Source of the DNA: Rhabdophis nuchalis | Taxonomy: Eukaryota; Chordata; Lepidosauria; Squamata; Natricidae | Direction: 5' to 3' | DNA length: 64,000 nucleotides | NCBI GenBank assembly: GCA_039707465.1 | Contig: CM077648.1 | Location: 75,203,119 to 75,267,118, forward strand | Shown here: positions 44,930-54,926 of the stretch, piece by piece | Position numbering within the stretch: position 1 is the first letter of the stretch | Layout: the number at the start of each line of letters is the position of its first letter | Made by a program: the position numbers and the translations under genes | Notes under the pieces: model-generated | What the model was told of the DNA's origin: nothing | Databases searched by the model: none | The model's input: only the letters and a program-made list of their open reading frames with translations

Positions 44930-46960
44930 TGATTAGGAGCAATATTGCATTTATTTTCCATGTTTATCCATGTCATGCTGAAGTGCTAAAGAGAAAATGG
45001 AATGGTGAGCTTGATTCCTGGGATACTGTTGACACCATTATAGATTCCATTTTCCCAGAGTCCTGTAGCTTGGAACAGATAAAGGATCATCTCAGTGTAT
45101 TAAGACTCATTTGTCTGTATGATGGATGGCCGTATAAATGCAACCAAAATAAATAAATATCAAAATGGAACCAATTAAAACCCAGCTGACCTTCACCCAA
45201 CTGATTTTCTGGGTATAATTAGCAAGCTGCATCCAGAACACCTCCATGGAAAATGTCTAGATTGGATGGCGCAGGATGCCAACTTGATAGGAACAAACCA
45301 GATCTAGGAAATTTGATTCAAAATTTGACTAGGCTTTTACCATTCACTGGGGGAAAATATATAAATCACCTATGCACGGTCCATTAAGTGCCCTTTATTG
45401 ACCGAAAGGCAGCCTTTAATTCAATCCCTGGAGTGAGGCTCTGAGAGGAATTGGCTGCCTCTTTCTTTGATTGATGCTGCAGTTTCTTTTCATGAAACCA
45501 CATGAAAATAGTACAATGGGTCTCCGATATGGAGCTTCAGAGCACTTGTCACCTGTAATTTATGTTCAAATGTTAAGTGATAGACCTATCTTCATCCTTC
45601 TATATGCTGATAATCCTTTCTTTAATATGTGGGCTTGAAATGGAGCTTTGTGCCCTAGCCCAATATTGCAGTGAGGAGCAACTAGCTATTAACTAAAATA
45701 TCATTAAAGTAGTTATCTTTTCTGAGAGGCCTGTTATTCATCACTATTCCTAGAATATTAATGGCTCTAGCATCAATCACATTAAGGTCTTTAAACATGG
45801 GTTTATATTTCTAACCATCAGTAGGGAGGTCAAAAGAGGACTCAAAAACTCTCACGCACAGTTTTTCTGATCATAACTGCAATCATCACTTACTTGCTGT
45901 TACAGAAATGTTCAGAACCAAGGTCATCATATACTTGCTTTACAGTCACAGATTTGCTACTGTAGAGACTAAATTCCAAATATGGCAGCACCATCTACAT
46001 TTCTGAGTCCTGTTTTCTAAATGTCCTACTGTGTATCATTGCCCTTACTGAGAGTAAAATCTGGTCTAATCTTCAGAAACCCATATGCAGTTTTTGGTGA
46101 CCGAAATACTGGTTTAAATGATGGGTTGTTGTTTTTTTAAAAAACATTAGCCACACTGGTCCTATTAAGACAATGTTGGGCCTTCATAGGAGACCCATAG
46201 GTTTAGAGTCTACTGATTATTAGCCCAAATTTTTGGGTTGGTACAGGAAGACAAAATTATATTTATTGAGTTGGCTCTAATGATGCAATCTTGCTAATCT
46301 GATTATGCTGTACTTTCTTCTTTTCCATTGGTTCAGTAAACAAGGAAGACATTATTTCACATTTTTGTACTTTAAAGATGTTTCAGCCCCTTTTGCCTAG
46401 ATATTGATTCCTGTGTATCTCCATCAAGGTTACCTTCTCCTCTTCCTTGGCCTGGCCCTGAAGAAACTCATATCAATTAAAACAAAGGGCCCTTAGTATC
46501 CAGTTTAAGTAGTATACCACCTACGCTTGCAGTGGGCCTATTGGGGAGACTATTCTCCTGTGCAAACATTGAGAAAATATTGTCTGCCAATCTTATGGAA
46601 GATTTACCTTCACTTGCTACTGTACAATGTTCTGCCATCTTCATTATTAGAAACTAGATTTAATAACTTCCCTGCACAAGAACTCTGGCTGTGCTTGTGG
46701 AAGAAATAGAAGCAGTTTCTCATGTGCTTTTGTACTGGCCCGTCTACATAGCATGACATGTTGATTTAATAATAAGCAAGTATATGATTCAGGTTTCATG
46801 CCAGCTCAGGGAGGAAAGTAGTCTTGTACATGAACTGACACCAAATTCATTGCAATTGGTTTTTGCTTTCTATCAAATGCTCAATCACTGAACACTTATC
46901 TGCAATTTTTGTGATATTTGTATGGGTTTAATTATTCATTTGACTTAGTCCGATCATTAC
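44930..46960 (+). pseudogene. Ancient LINE reverse transcriptase pseudogene
   Basis: Conserved islands in the right order, with stops and shifts between them: about 45,390-45,560 FIDRKAAFNSIPGVRLWEEL (motif A, AFDSIPR.LWEKL in the family); 45,598-45,612 LLYADN (motif C, YADD in the family); 45,653-45,700 ALAQYCSEEQLAINY; 46,660-46,760 a C-terminal Cys/His region (FPAQELWLCL .. FLMCFC). I know this family from other squamate genomes but cannot name its clade. Age is suggested by the many changes, including loss of the second Asp of the catalytic YADD. Confidence 0.65.
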
Positions 46961-47037
46961 ATTCATGATAGTATATTTGTCTTGTATATATATATCCAAG
47001 AATTACGTTGTGTAATTTTTATTTTTATTTTTAAATA

Positions 47038-47115
47038 ATATAGCTAGCTAGCTAGCTAGCTAGCTAGATAGATAGATAGATAGATATAGATATGTATGTG
47101 TTGGTTTTTTTTTTT
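47038..47115. repeat. (TAGC)n-(TAGA)n microsatellite with T tract
   Basis: Six to seven TAGC units pass directly into TAGA units, then a T13 run. Confidence 0.95.
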
Positions 47116-47365
47116 GATGAGCCGAAAGGCAGAGAAGGAAACAGTATGTCTCCTCCCTTAATGGGACCCTAACAGGAAGTTGTGAAAACAATTGTCTGTC
47201 TGTCTGTCTGTCTGCCTGCCTGCCTGCCTGCCTGCCTGTCTGTCTGTCTGTCTGTCGGTCGGTCGGTCGATCGATCGATCGATCGATCGATAGATATAGG
47301 GAAACAGCATGTTTCCTCTCTTAATTGGGGCCCTTACAGGAAGTTGTGGAAACAATTATCTATAC
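47116..47365 (+). mobile_element. Two truncated hammerhead-element bodies with compound microsatellite
   Basis: Body piece GATGAGCCGAAAGGCAGAG .. AGGAAGTTGTG at 47,116-47,190 and a shorter piece GGGAAACAGCATGTTTCC .. at 47,300-47,360. Each ends in AACAATT followed by a tetranucleotide run, as does the complete copy at 47,476-47,708. Both lack the ribozyme. Confidence 0.65.
47193..47296. repeat. Compound (TCTG)(CCTG)(TCTG)(TCGG)(TCGA)n microsatellite
   Basis: Five blocks of tetranucleotides, each one substitution away from its neighbour, passing through TCGA to TAGA. Confidence 0.95.
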
Positions 47366-47393
47366 TAAATACTCCTGGATTAGCTGATGAAAC

Positions 47394-47705
47394 AGGGTAG
47401 AACCGATTAGGCTGGAGTACTAGGCTTCTGCGTTGGATTCATTACAGCCCCGGTTCGAATCCCAGTGGGGTGTGGCCAACTGATGAGAGCTAATAAGCTC
47501 GAAATAGATCTATCTTGGTCTCTCAAATTTAAATTTATTGATCAGCTCATAAAAACTAACACATATCTAAAAAAAAATATATTACACAACGTAACTAAAA
47601 AATGGTTCTCTGTCTAGATGGTCTCTGGTGATGAGCCGACAGGCAGAGAGGGAAACAGCATGTCTCCTCCCTTAATTGGGGCCCTTACAGGAAGTTGTGG
47701 AAACA

Positions 47706-47708
<3 letters not shown>
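47394..47708 (+). mobile_element. Small retroelement with tRNA-like B box and hammerhead
   Basis: From left: B-box-like GGTTCGAATCCCAG (47,452-47,465), hammerhead (47,476-47,518), then a body of about 190 bases (TTGGTCTCTCAAATTT .. AGGAAGTTGTGG) that ends in (ATCT)n. Related copies lie at 60.35-60.91 kb. No coding capacity. The layout resembles non-autonomous hammerhead retroelements (retrozyme-like or Penelope-derived). Confidence 0.7.
47476..47518 (+). ncRNA. Hammerhead ribozyme, intact core
   Basis: Stem I 5' strand CCAA (47,476-47,479); CTGATGA (47,480-47,486); stem II GAGC / GCTC with loop TAATAA (47,487-47,500); GAAA (47,501-47,504); stem III from ATA/TAT around GATC (the last A of GAAA pairs with T47,513); cleavage base C47,514; stem I 3' strand TTGG (47,515-47,518). 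All invariant core positions are present. Confidence 0.8.

Positions 47709-47794
<86 letters not shown>
47709..47794. repeat. (ATCT)n microsatellite
   Basis: About 21 uninterrupted units between the hammerhead element and the Penelope-like element. Confidence 0.97.
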
Positions 47795-47879
47795 ATGTTT
47801 TCGTAGATTTTCACGGGTGTAGGTATGCTGGCATAGCTGGCTTCGGGGATTTCCCTGTGTATAAGGCATAGAAATGTTG

Positions 47880-47925
47880 TTGCAACGTTTTGACAAGATC
47901 TCACTTGTCATCATCAGGCAGGCTT
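47880..47925 (-). ncRNA. Hammerhead-like motif of the main Penelope copy, core mutated
   Basis: In - sense CTGATGA (47,917-47,911), stem II GACAAG/CTTGTC, then AAAAC where GAAAC is expected (47,891 is T on the + strand instead of C), then GTTGC. The changed G should abolish cleavage. Confidence 0.65.
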
Positions 47926-47962
47926 GTGTCTGTGAGTGTGACTGCGGAGGCATCGCCCCTCT

Positions 47963-48583
47963 TTAAATCTTGGTGGGGGGTGGTGGAGTGCTGACTATTG
48001 TTGTGAGTGAGTTGATTGGCTGTGCAGTTGCACCGTGACTGGTAGATTGATGCTGATTGGTCTCATTTGTATGTTTCTCCTTGTTTTGAATTTCAACGGC
48101 TTGGCTGGAGGGTGGGGCTCGTCTGCTGGTCAATGCTGGCTTCCAGATATCTGGTAGGCGGGAGGTATCATCACGTTTGTTCATGCTGCTAGATTGTTTC
48201 TCTATTTCAATGGCTTCTCTGATTATTTTCCTGTTGAGCTGTTCCGCCTTGGAGATCATTTTAGTTCCTTGAAAGTCATGTCCTGTAGTTTTGAAATGTT
48301 GATAGAGAGATGAGGTATTAAGATGATTTTTTAAAGCATTTTTATGTTCAGCAATACATGCACTAATCCTTCTGTTGGTTTGTCCTATGTAAGTGGCAGG
48401 GCAGCTTTTACATGGAATTTTGTAAACTCCTTGGTTTTCTAGCTGGATCTTGTCTTTCGGGTTCCTTAGGATATTGGTTATTTTTTTGGTCGGTGTTGAA
48501 GGCTGTCTTGATGTTGTGCTTGTGGAGAATTTTGCTGATTTTGTCTGTGGTACCTTTAATGTATGGGATGAGGGCAATGCCAT
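47963..48583 (-). CDS. GIY-YIG endonuclease part of the Penelope-like element
   Basis: Contains GVYKIPCKSCPATYIGQT, the GIY-YIG signature with the CxxC pair usual in Penelope proteins, then AEHKNAL and KAEQLNRKIIREAIEIEK. It would nick target DNA for target-primed reverse transcription. Relative to the inverted copy it shows three defects: a one-base gain in an A run at about 48,480 (A7 against A6) puts it out of frame with the reverse transcriptase; the conserved catalytic-type Arg is Cys (SACIAEH against SARIAEH, a CpG change); and two residues (6 bp) are missing in TTGHDFQ. Residues before about LRNPKDK are out-of-frame reading. Confidence 0.9.
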   Translation of the reverse strand: MALPSSHTLKVPQTKSAKFSTSTTSRQPSTPTKKITNILRNPKDKIQLENQGVYKIPCKSCPATYIGQTNRRISACIAEHKNALKNHLNTSSLYQHFKTTGHDFQGTKMISKAEQLNRKIIREAIEIEKQSSSMNKRDDTSRLPDIWKPALTSRRAPPSSQAVEIQNKEKHTNETNQHQSTSHGATAQPINSLTTIVSTPPPPTKI

Positions 48584-50237
48584 TTTCCTGTTCTTTGTCT
48601 TGGTTCCTTGGGGGTGTCTCTTGTTGGATTAGTTTGGTGATTGTTTTTCTTCGGAATCCGTTGGATATTAATGTATTTGTGAGGAAGTGTATTTCGGTTT
48701 TCAGATGGTCTTTGTCAGCTAGGCGTTTGGTTCTGTGTATGAGGGTTTTGGCTACAGAGTTTATCTGTGCAGGCTGGTGATGGGATTGTGCATTTAGGTA
48801 GTGATTGGTGTGTGTTTTTTTCCGGTAGATGGTGTGTCCTAGGGAGCCATTAGGTTTTTTGTAGATTAGGACGTCTAGAAAAGGGAGTTGGTTGTTGGCT
48901 TCTATTTCCATGGTGAATTGTATTTTGGGGTGTAGGGAGTTGAGGTGTGTGAGGAAGTTGTCCAGTTTTTCTTTCCCATGTGGCCAAATTACAAAAGTGT
49001 CATCTACATATCTGAGCCAGAGTTTGGGTTTGTGTTCAGATTTGTCTAGGGCGTTGGTTTCAAAGTGTTCCATATATAAGTTTGCGATGACCGGTGAGAG
49101 GGGTGATCCCATGGGTGCTCCTTCTATCTGTTTGTATCTTTGGTTATTGTGAATGAAGTATATGTTGGTTAGACAGTGGTTGGTCAGATCCAGGACGTGC
49201 TTGGGGGGGTTGTATTTGTTCTGGATGGCTGTCAAGGCTTCTTTTATAGGCACTTGGGTGAAGAGGGATATGACATCAAAACTCACGAGTAGATCGCTGG
49301 GCTGTAGATTTTGTTTTTTTATTGTTTCTATGAAGTGGAAATAATTTTGTACATGTGAGTTGATGGATTCTGCGTAGGGTTGTAATTTCTTTGCGAGGAA
49401 CTTGGCAAGATTCTGTAGAGGTGAGCCTATGGAGCTGACTATGGGTCTGAGTGGTGTTCCTTCTTTGTGTATCTTGGGGAGGCCATAGAGTTTGGGGCAT
49501 CTGGAAGATTTCTCTCTGGGGATGATTCTTTGCTGGATCTCTTCACTGATGGGAGAGGCTTTTATTTTGGCTTTGGTGGTTTTTTCCAGGTAGGTGGTGG
49601 GGTCTTTGTTTAGAGGTTTGTAGGCAGGGTCTTGGAGTAGGTTGGCTAGTTTGGTGTGGTAATCAGATGTATTCATCACCACTGTGGCGTTGCCTTTATC
49701 TGCTGGGAGAATGATGATGTTGTTGTCCTTCTTCAGGTTAAAGAGAGCTTTCCTTTCTTCTGCATGTAAGTTGTTTCTGGGTGGATTGCTGGAACACAGC
49801 ACGTTAGTAACTGCAAGTCTGATTTTATTGGCTTCATCTGGGTTGATTTTGGTGAGTGAGGCTTCCACTCCGCATATGATGTCTTCTGTAGGGATACGTT
49901 TAGGGGCTACTGCAAAGTTGAATCCTTTGGAAAGGACATCAGTTTCAGCTGTGGTGATGCTTCTGTCTGATATGTTGTGTACTGTTTGTTTCATGAGTTG
50001 CTGTGGGGGGGAGTTGGGCTTCTGTTGTTTTTCTAGTCTTTGGAGTTTGTTGGTGTGTTTCTCTGTCTTGTAGGAGGTTTCTGTTTCAGCTCTCCAGAAA
50101 GCTAGTTGTTTTATTTTGTCCCAGAGTGCTGGGTGGATTTTGTTGCTGAGTTTCAGGTGGAGTTTGAGTAGATCCCGGTTTATTTGGTCTAGCAAGAATC
50201 TTTTCCTGTGAAGCTCATTTCTTATTAGGGTTAATTC
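48408..50237 (-). CDS. Penelope-like reverse transcriptase
   Basis: Open for more than 600 codons. An apparent start at 50,294 lies in the inverted arm, so genuine element sequence begins at about 50,237 (FELTLIRNELHRKRF). Motifs in order: KLYGLPKIHKEGTPLRPIVS; SFDVISLFTQVP (motif A); GAPMGSPLSPVIANLYME (motif B); LWLRYVDDTFVIW (motif C, YVDD); NNQLPFLDVLIYKK and YRKKTHTNHYLN (thumb). These are diagnostic of Penelope-like, telomerase-related reverse transcriptases. After about 48,480 the reading is out of the endonuclease frame owing to the A-run change. The N-terminus is lost at the inversion joint. Confidence 0.93.
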   Translation of the reverse strand, partial: ELTLIRNELHRKRFLLDQINRDLLKLHLKLSNKIHPALWDKIKQLAFWRAETETSYKTEKHTNKLQRLEKQQKPNSPPQQLMKQTVHNISDRSITTAETDVLSKGFNFAVAPKRIPTEDIICGVEASLTKINPDEANKIRLAVTNVLCSSNPPRNNLHAEERKALFNLKKDNNIIILPADKGNATVVMNTSDYHTKLANLLQDPAYKPLNKDPTTYLEKTTKAKIKASPISEEIQQRIIPREKSSRCPKLYGLPKIHKEGTPLRPIVSSIGSPLQNLAKFLAKKLQPYAESINSHVQNYFHFIETIKKQNLQPSDLLVSFDVISLFTQVPIKEALTAIQNKYNPPKHVLDLTNHCLTNIYFIHNNQRYKQIEGAPMGSPLSPVIANLYMEHFETNALDKSEHKPKLWLRYVDDTFVIWPHGKEKLDNFLTHLNSLHPKIQFTMEIEANNQLPFLDVLIYKKPNGSLGHTIYRKKTHTNHYLNAQSHHQPAQINSVAKTLIHRTKRLADKDHLKTEIHFLTNTLISNGFRRKTITKLIQQETPPRNQDKEQENGIALIPYIKGTTDKISKILHKHNIKTAFNTDQKNNQYPKEPERQDPARKPRSLQNSM

Positions 50238-50965
50238 AAAATCAGCAAAATTCTCCACAAGCACAACATCAAGACAGCCTTCAACACCGACCAAAAAATA
50301 ACCAATATCCTAAGGAACCCAAAAGACAAGATCCAGCTAGAAAACCAAGGAGTCTACAAAATTCCATGTAAAAGCTGCCCTGCCACTTACATAGGACAAA
50401 CCAACAGAAGGATTAGTGCACGTATTGCTGAACATAAAAATGCTTTAAAAAATCATCTTAATACCTCATCTCTCTATCAACATTTCAAAACTACAGGACA
50501 TGACATTGACTTTCAAGGAACTAAAATGATCTCCAAGGCGGAACAGCTCAACAGGAGAATAATCAGAGAAGCCATTGAAATAGAGAAACAATCTAGCAGC
50601 ATGAACAAACGTGATGATACCTCCCGCCTACCAGATATCTGGAAGCCAGCATTGACCAGCAGACGAGCCCCACCCTCCAGCCAAGCCGTTGAAATTCAAA
50701 ACAAGGAGAAACATACAAATGAGACCAATCAGCATCAATCTACCAGTCACGATGCAACTGCACAGCCAACCAACCCACTCACAACAATAGTCAGCACTCC
50801 ACCCCCCCACCAAGATTTAAAGAGGGGCGATGCTCCGCAGTCACACTCACAGACACAAGCCTGCCTGATGATGACAAGTGAGATCTTGTCGAAACGTTGC
50901 AACAACTTTTCTATGCCTTATACACGGGACAATCCCCGAAGCCAGCTATGCCAGCATATATATAT
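50238..50965 (+). pseudogene. Inverted partial Penelope copy with GIY-YIG domain
   Basis: In one + strand frame: NIKTAFNTDQKITNILRNPK, then GVYKIPCKSCPATYIGQT, RISARIAEHKNAL and further to the 3' end. It has the 6-A run and the Arg that the main copy lacks, so it is closer to the parent sequence. It lacks the reverse transcriptase altogether. Confidence 0.88.
50862..50905 (+). ncRNA. Hammerhead-like ribozyme of the inverted Penelope arm
   Basis: TGC then CTGATGA (50,865-50,871), stem II GACAAG/CTTGTC with loop TGAGAT (50,873-50,890), GAAAC (50,891-50,895), then GTT and GCA. TGC/GCA can form stem I. Stem III is only the palindrome ACGT, so a dimer would be needed for stability, as known for Penelope hammerheads. 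Confidence 0.7.
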
Positions 50966-51011
50966 ATATATATTGGTTGTTCGGGTTTTCTCCCCCGTAG
51001 AATTTGAAGTA

Positions 51012-51056
51012 TCTTCACGATGTTTCGATGAAATCTCATTCATCATCTTCAGGCTG
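51012..51056 (-). ncRNA. Hammerhead-like motif, left arm
   Basis: In - sense CTGAAGA (51,052-51,046), stem II GATGAA/TTCATC, GAAAC (51,026-51,022) and ATC. The CUGANGA core allows A at the variable position. Confidence 0.55.
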
Positions 51057-51110
51057 GTGCTTCTGGCTTCCAGGTGCTTCCTTGCTCCTGGAAGCACCAA
51101 GCCAGAAGCA

Positions 51111-51165
51111 CCAGCCTGAAGATGATGAATGAGATTTCATCGAAACGTCGTGAAGATACTTCCAA
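51111..51165 (+). ncRNA. Hammerhead-like motif, right arm
   Basis: CTGAAGA (51,116-51,122), stem II GATGAA/TTCATC (51,124-51,141), GAAAC (51,142-51,146), GTC (51,147-51,149). GAAG/CTTC further out could pair in stem I beyond an internal loop. Stem III is the palindrome ACGT. Confidence 0.6.
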
Positions 51166-51199
51166 TTCTACGCGGGAGAAAACCCGAACAACCAAATAC

Positions 51200-51204
<5 letters not shown>

Positions 51205-51230
<26 letters not shown>

Positions 51231-51232
51231 AT
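51205..51232. repeat. (AT)n run
   Basis: AT dinucleotides at the border of the palindromic element; a similar run lies at its left border (50,954-50,974). Confidence 0.9.
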
Positions 51233-51234
51233 TT

Positions 51235-52174
51235 TCAATATAAAAACAAGTAAAAACATTATTCATCTTCAGCTTTGTACAATATGTCGTTCGGTCATAA
51301 ATTCTGTGCATCAGTACTTAAAATTACAAACATAGTTATCACTTTTCCTTCCAATGTATATATATCACCTTATTTTCCACATAGTAACAGCTAGTATTTA
51401 TCAAAACCAATCTTTTTCTATAATTGTTCAATATATAGAAGGAAAGGTAGAAAATTATCGATAAATTCCTGTTTTATAACATTATTCTCAATTATCTCTG
51501 GAAAATACTTTACTACTATAAAATATCATACCCATAATATTTTCTCCTTATAGGACCAAGAATTTATCCAAATTTTCCATTTTATATATATCTTATTAGT
51601 GGTCTAGCTAATATACAGAGGATCTTTCTAGAGTAACATAATCTCAATTTGTTACAATATCTACCAATCCTAACAACTATACTGTTTATTAAATAGAAAT
51701 GAATTCTCTTTTCTCAGGTCTGTGTATCTAAGAGTATATCTGAATTAAATGTTAGTTTGAAAATGATAAATCTTAGTGATTAATTCTTTCCCGAAGAATA
51801 CATTTACCATTCTAGGAGACAATAAAATGCAAGGAGAGTGGGGCAGAATAAAACTGTCTTGAATGGTATTGTTGAAGCAATTTCACTGTTCCATTCTTCT
51901 AGGTTCAAGGCAATAACCATAGATTTGATATTCAGTGAGATAAAGGTTGTGTTTGGAGTCACAGAAATAGCATTTCTTTCACTAAAGGAATGAAGTCACC
52001 CCAAATAACTTTTTGTACTTCTAAAATCTATATCATGCGGCTGAATAGCTATAATGATCTCTGAAGGATTTTTAATTGGAAAAAAAGAAAGAAAGGTAGA
52101 TATAAACTGAAAGCAAATATTGTGTAGTGCAAAGAAAAAGGAATGAGATAAAGCTTTATGGCCGAAAGAAAATC
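51235..52174. other. Intergenic, nothing recognised
   Basis: AT-rich, no supported feature. Confidence 0.5.
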
Positions 52175-52182
52175 CCTTAGTG

Positions 52183-52288
52183 CAGGGGTCTCCAACCATT
52201 GCAACTTTAAGTCTGAAGGACTTCAGCTCCCAGAATTCTGGGAGCTGAAGTCCTTCAGACTTAAAGTTGCAAAGGTTGGAGACCCCTG
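52183..52288. mobile_element. Palindromic hAT MITE, shortened loop
   Basis: Arms meet directly at CAGAATTCTG; TSD CCTTAGTG / ACTTAGTG (7 of 8). Confidence 0.92.
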
Positions 52289-52296
52289 ACTTAGTG

Positions 52297-52954
52297 CTTG
52301 GTTCTGCTCGTTATAGAAAAATTTAATATATAGTTGACCATTAAATACTGCATAAGAAAATTATGACAAGCAAAATAATGTGAAAGATTATTAGGTTTTA
52401 AAAAAATAATGTCTATGTACAAACATACAGTAAGATCTTTAAGAACATCACAAAGAACCAATTGTCAGGCCTGCAGGCCATATTCCCTTTTGGATCTTTG
52501 ACCTGCCACACTTTCTATTATTCTACTATGTGTTTCTATTGTGGGAAAATGTGAGAGGGGATAGGACAGAGTTAAATGCTATGTAGCCAAAACAAAATTC
52601 CTTTCTAGAAAGCCAAGGTCATCCTTCGTCTCCACACCTCTGCACCTGATCCGAACTGGATGGGTGGAACTGCCAGCATGGCAGTGGAAGATTGGACCAT
52701 GGGATGGACTTGTGGGTATGCGGGCAAGATCCTGAACTTTCAACTGGGTGGGGAAAACCAGGAATCTTTCAGATTTGGGTTTTCTCCGATGTGCCAACAT
52801 GGCTCTCTTAATAAATTGGAACTTTGAGCAGGAACTTGGATTCTAATTGAATTTTGGATGCTATCTGGAATGCTGACACCAATACATTCACAGACTATCT
52901 ATTTATAGGGAGAAAAACCCTTCAAATACTTGTTTCATTGGTTTTACAAAAATG
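52297..52954. other. Intergenic, nothing recognised
   Basis: The stretch 52,600-52,850 is less AT-rich and looks like part of an unnamed repeat, but I cannot assign it. Confidence 0.4.
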
Positions 52955-53057
<103 letters not shown>

Positions 53058-53232
53058 CCATCTCAGTGAGTAACTCTGAATGGTGAACAATAGTAAAAAT
53101 ACTAAATACTACATAGAAAAAATGAGGTACTGTTTTAATAACTGCTAATATTAATTGGAAATGTTTATACAGTAGTAGTAATATGTTCAATACATACAGT
53201 ATATGAATCCATCCAATTAGAAATCAACATTG

Positions 53233-54926
53233 TTTATTGGACCTGTGTCCCTCCTGGCTTGTACTGGCATCCTGGGAGATGACACGAGGCTGGCTCCAGG
53301 GCATTGTCAACGCATCTTTGAGTGAGGGGTCCTTGCCTGCCGTCTTGAAAGAGGCGGTAGTAAGGCCCCTCCTCAAGCAGCCGTCCCTGGATCCGGCATT
53401 ATTAGAGAACTATCGTCCGGTCTCCAACCTTTACTTTTTAGTGAAGGTTGTAGAGAGTGTGGTGGCCCAACAGTTTCTGCGACACTTGGAGGAAGTTGAT
53501 TATCTAGACCCGCGCCAGTCCGGCTTCCGACCTGGTCACAGCACTGAGACGGCATTGGTCGCGTTGGTTGATGATCTCTGGAGGGCGCGGGATAGAGGAT
53601 TTTCCTCTATCCTAGTGCTATTAGACCTCTCAGCAGCTTTTGATACCATCGACCATGGTATCCTATTGCGCCGACTGGGGGGGTTGGGGCTGGGAGGCAC
53701 CGTTCTGCGGCGGTTCTCGTACTACCTCTCTGGTCGGTCGCAATAGGTGTTGGCAGGGGGGCAGAGGTCGGCCTCGAGACCCCTCGTCTGTGGGGTTCCT
53801 CAGGGGTCGGTCCTCTCGCCCCTACTATTCAACACATATATGAAGCCGCTGGGCGAGATCATCCGTGGTTTTGGGGTGGGATATCATCTGTACGCTGATG
53901 ATACTCAGCTGTACATATCCACCCCAGACCACCCCAGCGATGCCGCCGAGGTGATGTCCCGGTGTTTGGAGGCCGTACGGATCTGGATGGGTAGTAACAA
54001 ACTCAGGCTCAACCCATCCAAGACTGAGTGGCTGTGGCTTCCGGCACCCCGGTTCAGCCAGATTATTCCAACTCTGGCCATTGGGGGTGAAACACCAGCC
54101 CCCGTGGAGAGGGCGCGCAATTTGGGTGTCCTCCTGGATTCCCGGCTGTCCATGGAGGACCATGTGGCGGCCGTGGCCAGGGGGGCATTCCATCAGGTAC
54201 GCCTGATGCGCCAATTGCGCCCCTTACTGGACCGGGATGCCCTGCGCACAGTCACTCAAGCGCTCGTGACGTCTTGACTCGACTACTGTAATGCTCTCTA
54301 CATGGGGCTTCCCTTGAGGTGCACTCGAAAGCTGCAGTTAGTCCAGAATGCAGCCGCGCGGGTGATTACGGGAGCCCCTAGATGCTCCCATATAACACCG
54401 ATCCTGCGCAAGCTGCACTGGCTTACTGTGGTCTTTCGGGTGCGCTTCAAGGTTTTGACGACCATCTTCAAAGCGCTCCATGGCTTGGGACCTAGTTACA
54501 TGCGAGACCGTCTCCTGCCCCATACATCCCTAAGACTGATACGCTCCCACAGAGAGGGCCTTCTCAGGGTGCCATCCGGACAATGCCGACTGGCGACACC
54601 CAGGGGGAGAGTCTTCTCTGTGGCGGGCCCAGCCCTTTGGAATGACTTACCCCCTGAACTTCGCACCATCTCCGACCTCCGCCTCTTCCACAAGTGTTTA
54701 AAGACACATTTGTTCCATCTAGCCGGCCTAGCGTAACCCCAAAATGACTCTTAGATAGTTTTAAATTTCGGGAATTTTAATTTGGTTTTAGCACAGGGTT
54801 TTTATCGAATAAGTTTTTTAAATTTTTAATGTATTTTTTGTATGTATTTTAGTGTTTCTGTGCGCCGCCCTGGCTCCGTTTGGAGAAGGGCGGGGTATAA
54901 ATTTAATAAAAATAAAAAATAAACAT
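53233..54926 (+). mobile_element. L2-like LINE, 5'-truncated, full RT domain
   Basis: Contains nearly the whole reverse transcriptase: [59 protein letters not shown] (motif A), [15 protein letters not shown] (motif B), [13 protein letters not shown] (motif C), then the C-terminal domain to AGLA and stop at 54,734-54,736. In-frame stops at 53,744 (TAG after GRSQ) and 54,275 (TGA after LVTS) and a 1-codon loss make it dead, yet the rest is well kept. Tail GGAGAAGGGCGGGGTATAA and A-rich end at 54,880-54,926. Confidence 0.92.

Larger units (their letters stand above)
47795..50972 (-). mobile_element. Penelope-like element with inverted 5' partial copy
   Basis: A - strand copy encodes reverse transcriptase and GIY-YIG endonuclease (50,237 down to 47,963) and ends near 47,800. 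From 50,238 to about 50,965 the 3' part (endonuclease and terminal hammerhead) is repeated in + orientation, head to head with the main copy. Such partial tandem or inverted ends are typical of Penelope elements. TA-dinucleotide runs follow at 50,954. Confidence 0.9.
50984..51204. mobile_element. Palindromic pair of hammerhead-bearing element ends
   Basis: Two copies of GGTTGTTCGGGTTTTCTCC .. in inverted orientation around a short centre rich in TTCCAGGTGCTTCC / GGAAGCACC. Each arm contains a hammerhead-like core. No coding sequence. A different family from the adjacent Penelope element, probably the terminal repeats of another one. Confidence 0.75.

Noticed and set aside
47116..47140. GATGAGCCGAAAGGC as a further hammerhead
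   Set aside because: It resembles box 1 plus a stem II loop, but there is no GAAA box at the right distance and no stem I; conserved body of the repeat only.
47452..47466. GGTTCGAATCCC as part of a true tRNA gene (also at 60,820)
   Set aside because: No acceptor or anticodon stem can be drawn around it; it is a B-box-like remnant in a repeat.
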